A stretch of 19,891 nt of DNA from Betaproteobacteria bacterium (GTDB lineage Bacteria > Pseudomonadota > Gammaproteobacteria > Burkholderiales > SG8-39). Position 1 is the first letter of the stretch. The number at the start of each line of letters is the position of its first letter. The notes beneath the pieces are model-generated. The model saw only the letters and a list, made by a program, of their open reading frames with translations, was not told the origin of the DNA and did no database searches. The DNA lies in contig SCUH01000036.1 of assembly GCA_004298295.1 (NCBI GenBank), positions 1 through 19,891 of the forward strand, in the 5' to 3' direction. A program made the translations under genes and the position numbers. Below are positions 13,613 through 19,891 of the stretch, piece by piece.

Positions 13613-16596
13613 CCGGCGAACGCCGCGGCGCAGTTCGCGGCGTCGCCAGGCTGCGCGTGGCAGCGCAGCAGCCGCAGCAGCGGCTTGCCGAGCGCGCGCG
13701 GCAGCTTCTGCGACTGCGCCTGCCACAGCGCGAGCGCCCGCTGCGGCGCGCGCGCCGCGAGGTAACCGCTCATGCCGGCGAGCAGCAGGAACTCGCGGTG
13801 CTCGCTGCTCAGCTCGGTCTGGGTCGCGAGCAGGTCCGAAGCGAGCGCGGCCATGCGCGGCGCGTCGCGCGCCGCGACGGCGTGCGCCAACCCGATCCAG
13901 CGGCGCTGGAATTCGTGCAGCTCCCGGAAGCACGGCGCGGCGACCATGCGCTGCCAGATCGCGCCGGCCTCGTCGGGCGGCAGATACGGGTTGACCGCCT
14001 TCGCCACGTGCACCATGGCATGCAGCCAGACGTCGAATTCGCGCGGCGCCCGGCATTCGAGCAGGCGCAGCTTGAGCAGCTCGAGGTCCTTCTGCAGCGA
14101 CGGCGGGATGCCCTGCGGCTCGGGCATGGTCGCCGCGAGCAGCACGTCGCGCGCATAGCGCGCGAGACGCGTGTTCTCGATACGCTCGAACGTGGCCGCG
14201 CCGTGGTGCAAGGGGTTCACGGGGCGGCGCGCGCGCTGCGGCTCGATCAGCTCCAGCACCGGCACGCCCGCGTTCAGCATGCCCACGACGTCGGCGGCGC
14301 TCCTTTCGATAAAGCGGTGCCGTGCCGCGTGCAGGTCGAGCAGCGGGTAGAAATCGGAGTTGGCCGGCACGCCGTAGCTGGCGAACAGCGGCTCGAGCGT
14401 GGCGCGATCGCCGAGATAGCGCGCATCGAGGTCGCCGATGCTGATCACGTGCACGCCGAACAGCTCGCGCGCCAGCCCCGGCGCCTCGAAGACGCGCGCC
14501 TGCGGCGGCAGGGGCAGCGCTGCCGCCCCCGCCACGATCAGCAGGTCGTGCTCGCTGGGGGCGAACACCGCGTAATGCGGGAACGGCTCGCCGAGCGCGC
14601 GCATCACCGACGCCAGCAGGGCGGCGTCGATCTCGTAGAGCTGGAACCACTGCACCAGCAGTCCGCCGGGCGCGAGGTGGTTGCGGATGCGCTGGTAGAA
14701 CTCGCGCGTGAACAGGCTCGAGACGCCGCTCACCCACGGGTTCGAGGGCTCCGAGATGATGATGTCGTAGCGGCGGTTGCGAGTCGAAAAGAAGGTCTTG
14801 GCGTCGTCGATCAGGATAGAGCTGCGCGGATCGGCGAAAGCGGCGCTGTTGCGCGGGCTGAAGCCGCGCGCGGCCTCGGCCATGGCGGCTTCGATCTCCA
14901 CCGTTTCCACGCGCTCCAGGCCGAAGCTCTGCAGCAGCGTGTGCGTGGTGAGGCCGGTGCCGATGCCGATGACCGCGGCATTGCGCGCGTCCGGCTTGAG
15001 CGCGAGCGGCAGTGCGCCGGTGAGCACCATGGTGATCTCGTCGCTGCCACGGACACCGTCCGGATCGAGGTTGATGGCGCCATCCGACTTGCCGTTGGTG
15101 CGGATGCTCGTCGCCTCGGGGTAGCGTACCAGGTGCACGGTCGCGGTCTTGCCGTCCTTCTGGAACAGGATCTCGGCGTCGCGCGACGCGGACAGTTCGC
15201 CGTAGCGGAACACGCCCGCGGTCATCTTGTTGGCGTCCAGTTCGAAACCGAGCGCGAGCGCGAGAAACAGCGCTGCGCAGGCCGTGCCGGCCAGCGTCAC
15301 GGCGCGCCGGCCGGCACCGAAGCGCTGCAGCAGGACGAGACCGAGCGTCGCGTCGAGGAGCGCTCCCGCCATCAGCGTGCCCTTCAGTCCCCAGACGGGC
15401 AGACCGACGTGCACCGCGAGCAACACGCCGGCGATCGCGCCGAGCGTGTTGGCGGCATAGACGCGGCCGATCGCCGCCTCGCCGGCGCCGCGCCGCAGCA
15501 GCGCGGCGGTGATCAGCGGCAGCGTCATGCCGGCGCAGAACGTCGCCGGCAGCATGATGAGCGCCGCCACGGCCTGCCCGGACAGGTTGAACAGCAGGTA
15601 GCCGGCGTCGGTGCGCGCCAGACCCTGCATCAGCCACTCCATGAGACCAAAGCTGCGGTCGTAGACCGGCAGCGTGGCGAGCGCGGCGAGCCCCATCGCC
15701 ACCTGCACCGCGCCCAGCAGGCGTTCCGGGCTGCGCGCCGCATCGACGCGCCGCCGGACCGCGAGACCGCCGAGCGCAAGTCCCAGGATGAATACCGACA
15801 GCATCAGCTCGAAGGAGTGCGTCGAGGCGCCGAGCACGAGCGACAGCATCCGGATCCAGCTGATCTCGTAGACGAAGGACGCGAGCCCGGTGAAGCAGGC
15901 GACCATGAGCAGCAGCCGCGCCGCGCCGACATCCTGCCCGGCGTGCGCAGCGAGCGGCGCGTCGTGCACCGGGCGTGCGAGCCACGCTACGGTCACCGCC
16001 AGCAGCAGGTTGATCGTCCCCGCGGTGCGCAGCGCTCCGGGCAGGCCGGCCCAGGCAATCAGGACGAAGCCGCTCGCGAGCACGCCCGCGGCGGCGCCGA
16101 GACTGTTGGAAAAGTACAGCATCGCGACCGATTCCCCGGTGCTCGCCGGATGCGCCCGCGCCAGTCCGGCGCTCATCAGCGGGAAGGTCATGCCGAGCAG
16201 CACCGACTGCGGCAGGATCAGCAGGCAGGCCAGCGCGAGCTTTGCCGCCAGCGCTGCCGATTCCGAATCGAGCGCCGGCAGCAGGCCCGCGTATGACCAG
16301 TCGGTCACGGCGACGAACAGCTCGTGAAATACGAGCGCCACCAGCCCGATCACGGCTTCCACCAGCGCGTACGCGGCGAGTGGGTTGCGCAGCCGCGCGG
16401 ACCTGCGGCCGAGCCAGGCGCTGCCCGCGGCGAGCCCGCCCATGAACACCACCAGCACCAGCGACTGCGCGTACGCGGCGTGGCCCAGGAACAGCTTCAG
16501 GTAATGCGTCCAGATGGATTCGTAAATGAGGCCGGCGAATCCCGACGCGGTGAAGAGCGCGTAATACGCGGCGCGCGGCGTGGCGGGCTGCAGCAT
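13597..16596 (-). CDS. fused membrane transporter / spermidine-synthase-like protein
   Basis: 999 residues. Residues 1-450 are a polytopic membrane region made of two similar halves: SGFAGLIYESIW (18-29) matches TGLASFVYEISW (236-247), and LGMTFPLMSAGL (134-145) matches AGMTLPLITAAL (355-366). Residues about 470-690 form a spermidine-synthase-like Rossmann fold: the SAM/dcSAM-binding loop is VIGIGTGLTTHTLLQ (542-556), followed by an acidic residue in VETVEIE and the segment IISEPSNPWVSGVSSLF (613-629). In true SpeE the last segment carries the catalytic Asp; here Glu616 stands in its place, as usual in this fused family, so polyamine synthesis is doubtful. Residues 690-999 are an additional helical, probably soluble region. 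ATG 16596 has no ribosome-binding site. The substrate is unknown. Confidence 0.88.
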   Translation of the reverse strand: MLQPATPRAAYYALFTASGFAGLIYESIWTHYLKLFLGHAAYAQSLVLVVFMGGLAAGSAWLGRRSARLRNPLAAYALVEAVIGLVALVFHELFVAVTDWSYAGLLPALDSESAALAAKLALACLLILPQSVLLGMTFPLMSAGLARAHPASTGESVAMLYFSNSLGAAAGVLASGFVLIAWAGLPGALRTAGTINLLLAVTVAWLARPVHDAPLAAHAGQDVGAARLLLMVACFTGLASFVYEISWIRMLSLVLGASTHSFELMLSVFILGLALGGLAVRRRVDAARSPERLLGAVQVAMGLAALATLPVYDRSFGLMEWLMQGLARTDAGYLLFNLSGQAVAALIMLPATFCAGMTLPLITAALLRRGAGEAAIGRVYAANTLGAIAGVLLAVHVGLPVWGLKGTLMAGALLDATLGLVLLQRFGAGRRAVTLAGTACAALFLALALGFELDANKMTAGVFRYGELSASRDAEILFQKDGKTATVHLVRYPEATSIRTNGKSDGAINLDPDGVRGSDEITMVLTGALPLALKPDARNAAVIGIGTGLTTHTLLQSFGLERVETVEIEAAMAEAARGFSPRNSAAFADPRSSILIDDAKTFFSTRNRRYDIIISEPSNPWVSGVSSLFTREFYQRIRNHLAPGGLLVQWFQLYEIDAALLASVMRALGEPFPHYAVFAPSEHDLLIVAGAAALPLPPQARVFEAPGLARELFGVHVISIGDLDARYLGDRATLEPLFASYGVPANSDFYPLLDLHAARHRFIERSAADVVGMLNAGVPVLELIEPQRARRPVNPLHHGAATFERIENTRLARYARDVLLAATMPEPQGIPPSLQKDLELLKLRLLECRAPREFDVWLHAMVHVAKAVNPYLPPDEAGAIWQRMVAAPCFRELHEFQRRWIGLAHAVAARDAPRMAALASDLLATQTELSSEHREFLLLAGMSGYLAARAPQRALALWQAQSQKLPRALGKPLLRLLRCHAQPGDAANCAAAFAGYAGV

Positions 16597-16604
16597 GGCG
16601 CGCG

Positions 16605-16610
16605 TTTATA
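16605..16610 (-). promoter_or_regulatory. -10-like box for the MFS/SpeE-like fusion gene
   Basis: Minus-strand TATAAA (16610-16605) ends 8 bases before the start codon at 16596. If used, transcription would begin at or within one or two bases of the ATG, giving a leaderless mRNA, which agrees with the lack of a ribosome-binding site. No convincing -35 box is visible. Confidence 0.4.
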
Positions 16611-16632
16611 GCACGGCCGATGCCGGCGCCCG

Positions 16633-16638
16633 TATAAC
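16633..16638 (+). promoter_or_regulatory. -10-like box for the MFS transporter gene
   Basis: TATAAC matches the -10 consensus at five of six positions and ends 11 bases before ATG 16650. Transcription would start about 4-5 bases before the ATG. No ribosome-binding site and no good -35 box are seen. It shares the 53-bp intergenic region with the opposite-strand box at 16605-16610. Confidence 0.4.
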
Positions 16639-16649
16639 ATCCGCCGCAG

Positions 16650-17795
16650 ATGAGTCCGATGGTTCGCCTGGCCGCTTTCTACTTCGTGTACTTCTGTCAT
16701 CTGGGCGCGTTCGTGGCTTACTTTTCACTCTGGCTCGAGGCGCGCGGCCATGCGCCCGCCGAGATCGCCGCAGCGCTCGCTGCGGCGCAGTTCGTGCGCA
16801 TCGTGGCGCCGGGCGCGTGGGGCTGGCTGGCGGACGTCTGGAGTGCGCGCATTCCCGGCGGGCGCCGCGGCCTGGTCGCGCTGTCGTCGTTGTGCGCCGC
16901 GTTGTGCCTGGCGCTGCTGCCGCTGGCCGCAAGCCTGCAGGCGGTGTTCGCAGTCGTTGCCCTCACCGCGCTCTTCACCTCCGGCATCCTGCCGCTCGTC
17001 GAGGCGACCACGCTGGGCGTGCTCGGCGCGCGCATCGAGCGCTACGGTCCGGTGCGCGTGTGGGGCTCGGTGGGCTTCATCGTCAGCGTACTCGCGGTCG
17101 GCAGCCTGCTCGACCGGCAGCCGGTCGCCGTGCTGGTGCCGATCATCGCGGCCTGGATGCTGCTCGCCGCGTTGAGCGCGCTCGCATTGCCGCGGGCGCG
17201 CGCTGCGCCGGCCGAGCGCGGCGCACCCGGCCTGCGGCGGGTGCTGCGCGAACCCCGCGTGGCGGCACTATTCGCAGCCTGCTTCTGCATGAGCGTGGCG
17301 CACGGCGCGCTGTACGTCTTCTATTCCATTCATCTGGTCGGTGCCGGCTACTCGAAGACGGTCGTGGGCCTGCTGTGGACGCTTGGCGTCGTCGCCGAGA
17401 TCGTGCTGTTTCTCGCGCTGCCCATCCTGTTCAGGCGTTACTCGCTGCGCGCCCTGCTGCTGGCGAGTTTCGCCGCGGCGGCGGTGCGCTTCGTCGCCAT
17501 TGGCTGGGGCGTGGGCTCTCTCGCGCTGCTGGCCGCGGCGCAGCTGCTGCACGCGCTCACCTTCGGCGCGTATCACTCCGCTGCGGTGGCGGCAGTGCAT
17601 CGGCTGTTCACCGGCGCGCTCGCGGTGCGCGGCCAGGCGCTGTATGCCAGCCTGTCTTACGGACTGGGCGGCGCCGCCGGCATGTTGCTCGCGGGCTGGA
17701 GCTGGAGCGCGCTCGGGCCCGCGGCGACGTTCGGCCTGAGCGGCGCCTTCGGCGTTGCCGGCGCGCTGCTCGTCGCCTGGAAGGTGCGTTTGTAG
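16650..17795 (+). CDS. MFS transporter, 3-phenylpropionate permease (PPP/HcaT-like) type
   Basis: 381-residue membrane protein with about twelve predicted helices and short loops. The first helix FYFVYFCHLGAFVAYFSLWL and the loop segment YGPVRVWGSVGFIVSV are characteristic of the MFS_1-like/PPP family that includes E. coli HcaT (phenylpropionate) and the nucleoside permease NupG. The segment GAGYSKTVVGLLWTLGVVAEI opens the second half. In betaproteobacteria such genes are common and rarely characterised; no aromatic-catabolism gene is nearby, so the substrate is open. ATG 16650 is the first start; ATG 16659 is a possible alternative three codons in. It diverges from the SpeE-like fusion gene, and leuC follows after 34 bases. 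Confidence 0.85.
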   Translation: MSPMVRLAAFYFVYFCHLGAFVAYFSLWLEARGHAPAEIAAALAAAQFVRIVAPGAWGWLADVWSARIPGGRRGLVALSSLCAALCLALLPLAASLQAVFAVVALTALFTSGILPLVEATTLGVLGARIERYGPVRVWGSVGFIVSVLAVGSLLDRQPVAVLVPIIAAWMLLAALSALALPRARAAPAERGAPGLRRVLREPRVAALFAACFCMSVAHGALYVFYSIHLVGAGYSKTVVGLLWTLGVVAEIVLFLALPILFRRYSLRALLLASFAAAAVRFVAIGWGVGSLALLAAAQLLHALTFGAYHSAAVAAVHRLFTGALAVRGQALYASLSYGLGGAAGMLLAGWSWSALGPAATFGLSGAFGVAGALLVAWKVRL

Positions 17796-17808
17796 CGTGC
17801 CGCTGCGA

Positions 17809-17814
17809 TAAAAT
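17809..17814 (+). promoter_or_regulatory. -10-like box upstream of leuC
   Basis: TAAAAT, within TGCGATAAAAT, matches the -10 consensus at five of six positions and lies in the 34-base gap before leuC. Transcription would begin around 17821, leaving a leader of about 9 bases before ATG 17830. No -35 box at proper spacing is evident and there is no room for a leucine attenuator peptide. leuC may also be read from the upstream gene. Confidence 0.4.
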
Positions 17815-17829
17815 CGGCCGCACGCGACC

Positions 17830-19248
17830 ATGTCAGGCCAAACCCTCTACGACAAGCTTTGGAACGACCACGTGGTGCACGTCGAAGACGACGGCACGGC
17901 GCTGCTCTACATCGACCGTCACCTGGTGCACGAGGTGACCAGCCCGCAGGCGTTCGAGGGGCTGAAGCTCGCGGGGCGCAAGCCCTGGCGCATGGATTCG
18001 GTGGTCGCGACAGCGGATCACAACACGCCCACCACCGGCTGGGAGCACGGCCTCGCCGGCATCACCGACCGCACCTCGCGCATCCAGATCGAAACGCTCG
18101 ACGCGAACATCCGCGAGTACGGCGCCAAGGCGTATTTTCCGTTTCTCGACCGGCGCCAGGGCATCGTGCACGTGATCGGCCCGGAGCAGGGCGCAACGCT
18201 GCCCGGGATGACGGTGGTGTGCGGCGACTCGCACACCAGCACGCACGGCGCGTTCGGCTGCCTCGCCCACGGTATCGGCACCTCGGAAGTCGAGCATGTC
18301 CTCGCAACGCAGTGCCTGGTGGCGAAGAAGATGAAGAACATGCGCGTTGCGGTCGGGGGTGCGCTGGCGCGCGGGGTGGGGGCCAAGGACTTGGTGCTGG
18401 CGATCATCGGCCGCATCGGCACCGCGGGCGGCACCGGGCATGCGATCGAGTTCGCCGGCAGCGCGATCCGCTCGCTTTCGATGGAAGGCCGCATGACGGT
18501 GTGCAACATGGCGATCGAGGCGGGCGCGCGCGCCGGCATGGTCGCGGTCGACGAGGCGACGGTCGCCTACGTGAAGGGACGGCCGTTCGCGCCGGCCGGC
18601 CCGGACTGGGATGCGGCGGCCGCCTACTGGAGGACGCTCAGGAGCGACGCCGACGCGAAGTTCGATCGCGAGGTGTCGCTGCGCGCCGAGGAGATCTTGC
18701 CGCAGGTCACCTGGGGCACTTCGCCCGAAATGGTCGTTCCGGTCGACAGCGTGGTACCCGATCCGGAGAAGGAAAAGGACGCCCAGAAGCGCGAAGGCAT
18801 GGAACGCGCGCTGCAGTACATGGGCCTCGAGCCGCGCACGCGCATCGACGCCATCCGTCTCGACAAGATCTTCATCGGTTCCTGCACCAATTCGCGCATC
18901 GAAGACCTGCGCACGGCGGCGGCGGTGGTGAAGGGCCGTCGCGTCGCCGCCAACATCCGGCTCGCGATGGTGGTGCCCGGCTCGGGCCTGGTGAAGGCCC
19001 AGGCCGAGCGCGAGGGACTCGACCGCACGTTCCGCGAGGCGGGCTTCGAATGGCGCGAACCCGGATGTTCGATGTGCCTGGCGATGAACGCCGACCGGCT
19101 CGAACCGGGCGAGCGCTGCGCCTCGACCTCGAACCGCAATTTCGAGGGCCGGCAGGGCAACGGCGGGCGCACGCATCTCGTGTCGCCGGCGATGGCGGCG
19201 GCCGCGGCGATCGCAGGGCATTTCGTCGACGTCCGGCAATGGCGCTAG
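17830..19248 (+). CDS. leuC: 3-isopropylmalate dehydratase large subunit
   Basis: 472-residue aconitase-family subunit. With LeuD it interconverts 2- and 3-isopropylmalate, the second step of leucine biosynthesis. The [4Fe-4S] ligands are C352 in FIGSCTNSR and C413/C416 in EPGCSMCLAMN. Other signatures are VVCGDSHTSTHGAFG and the segment SNRNFEGRQGNGGRTHL, which is typical of LeuC rather than aconitase. Length and N-terminus (TLYDKLWNDHVV) agree with proteobacterial LeuC, supporting ATG 17830. No ribosome-binding site is obvious. leuD starts 3 bases after the stop, so the two subunits are made from one message. Confidence 0.98.
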   Translation: MSGQTLYDKLWNDHVVHVEDDGTALLYIDRHLVHEVTSPQAFEGLKLAGRKPWRMDSVVATADHNTPTTGWEHGLAGITDRTSRIQIETLDANIREYGAKAYFPFLDRRQGIVHVIGPEQGATLPGMTVVCGDSHTSTHGAFGCLAHGIGTSEVEHVLATQCLVAKKMKNMRVAVGGALARGVGAKDLVLAIIGRIGTAGGTGHAIEFAGSAIRSLSMEGRMTVCNMAIEAGARAGMVAVDEATVAYVKGRPFAPAGPDWDAAAAYWRTLRSDADAKFDREVSLRAEEILPQVTWGTSPEMVVPVDSVVPDPEKEKDAQKREGMERALQYMGLEPRTRIDAIRLDKIFIGSCTNSRIEDLRTAAAVVKGRRVAANIRLAMVVPGSGLVKAQAEREGLDRTFREAGFEWREPGCSMCLAMNADRLEPGERCASTSNRNFEGRQGNGGRTHLVSPAMAAAAAIAGHFVDVRQWR

Positions 19249-19251
19249 CGC

Positions 19252-19891
19252 ATGGATAAGTTCACGCTGCTCAACGGCCTCGTGGCGCCGCTGGACCGCG
19301 CCAACGTCGATACCGACCAGATCATTCCGAAGCAGTTCCTGAAGTCGATCCATCGCTCGGGCTTCGGTCCGAACCTGTTCGACGCCTGGCGCTATCTCGA
19401 TCCCGGCGAACCCGGCACGGATCCGGCCCGGCGCGCGCCGAACCCGGCCTTCGTCCTGAACCAGGCGCGCTTCCAGGGCGCGAGCATCCTCATCGCGCGC
19501 AAGAACTTCGGCTGCGGCTCCTCGCGCGAACACGCGCCTTGGGCGCTGCTCGATGCCGGGTTCCGCTGCGTCATCGCGCCGTCGTTCGCCGACATCTTTT
19601 TCAACAACTGCTTCAAGAACGGGCTGCTGCCGGTGGTGCTGAGCGAAGCCGAGGTCGACGCGCTGTTCCACGACTGTGCCGCGTTTCCCGGCTTCCGTCT
19701 CTCGGTGGACCTGGCCGCGCAGACCATCGCCACCGAGAACGGCGACCGCATGATGCGCTTCGAGGTCGATCCGTTCCGCAAGTACTGCCTGCTGAACGGG
19801 CTCGACGAGATCGGCCTGACGCTGCGCCACGCCGATGCGATCCGCGCCTTCGAGGCGAATCGCCGGCAGCGCTATCCCTGGCTGTACCGCT
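19252..19891 (+). CDS. leuD: 3-isopropylmalate dehydratase small subunit (3' end cut by window)
   Basis: 213 complete codons plus one base are inside the window, with no stop reached. Betaproteobacterial LeuD is usually about 212-218 residues, so only the stop or a few residues are missing. It forms the swivelling domain that completes the LeuC active site. Visible are APLDRANVDTDQIIPKQFL near the N-terminus, the signature KNFGCGSSREHAPWAL (84-99), and FADIFFNNCFKNGLLP. The C-terminal RRQRYPWL matches betaproteobacterial relatives. The start lies 3 bases after leuC. leuB would be expected nearby downstream but is outside the window. Confidence 0.97.
   Translation, partial: MDKFTLLNGLVAPLDRANVDTDQIIPKQFLKSIHRSGFGPNLFDAWRYLDPGEPGTDPARRAPNPAFVLNQARFQGASILIARKNFGCGSSREHAPWALLDAGFRCVIAPSFADIFFNNCFKNGLLPVVLSEAEVDALFHDCAAFPGFRLSVDLAAQTIATENGDRMMRFEVDPFRKYCLLNGLDEIGLTLRHADAIRAFEANRRQRYPWLYR

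Noticed and set aside
13657..16296. Plus-strand open frame of 879 codons opposite the SpeE-like fusion gene.
   Set aside because: The minus strand carries recognisable membrane and Rossmann-fold motifs in one continuous frame. The opposite frame has no motif and an Arg/Gln/Ala-rich composition typical of a shadow frame.
13597..16596. Calling the 999-residue protein a spermidine synthase (speE).
   Set aside because: The polyamine-synthase catalytic Asp is replaced by Glu in SEPSNPW, and the protein has large membrane and C-terminal regions absent from SpeE; only the fold is supported.
17833..19830. Minus-strand open frame of 665 codons opposite leuC and leuD.
   Set aside because: leuC and leuD have full family signatures on the plus strand; the antisense frame is featureless.

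Overview
The window is GC-rich and gene-dense, with no tRNA, rRNA, CRISPR array or recognisable insertion sequence. Gene content and order point to a betaproteobacterium. The run ndk-rlmN-pilW-rodZ-ispG-hisS-yfgM-bamB-der is the housekeeping cluster typical of that class, and a leuC-leuD pair closes the window. No gap between genes exceeds about 150 bases. I worked by reading the sequence only, so family assignments rest on motifs and remembered family features, not on searches.

Region 1 (1-8765, + strand) holds nine tightly packed genes: the 3' end of nucleoside diphosphate kinase, RlmN, the type IV pilus lipoprotein PilW/PilF, RodZ, IspG, histidyl-tRNA synthetase, the YfgM-like translocon/periplasmic protein, BamB and the ribosome-assembly GTPase Der. 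Junctions are mostly overlaps of 4 to 8 bases (ATGA, TTGA) or gaps of 2 to 22 bases, so this is very probably one operon with translational coupling. In many betaproteobacteria hfq and hflX follow der; here they do not.

Region 2 (8753-13612) is an accessory block. A TetR-family regulator (+ strand) diverges from a minus-strand cassette that reads: 24-codon leader ORF, LolD/MacB-type ABC ATPase, LolC/LolE/MacB-type permease, periplasmic LolA-like protein, outer-membrane beta-barrel protein. All cassette genes overlap or sit 3 bases apart. The regulator-cassette interval carries two near-identical 17-bp palindromes, 33 bp apart, which I read as TetR operators. The set looks like a dedicated inner-membrane-to-outer-membrane path for a lipid, lipoprotein or hydrophobic compound, controlled by its own repressor. 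This is the best candidate for an undescribed system here; the substrate is unknown.

Region 3 (13597-17795) holds a 999-residue membrane protein fused to a spermidine-synthase-like methyltransferase fold (minus strand) and a divergent 12-helix MFS transporter of the phenylpropionate-permease (PPP) type. They share a 53-bp intergenic region with -10-like boxes so close to both start codons that leaderless or nearly leaderless mRNAs are likely.

Region 4 (17830-19891) is leuC followed 3 bases later by leuD, the two subunits of isopropylmalate isomerase for leucine synthesis. leuD runs off the window, lacking only its stop codon or a few C-terminal residues.
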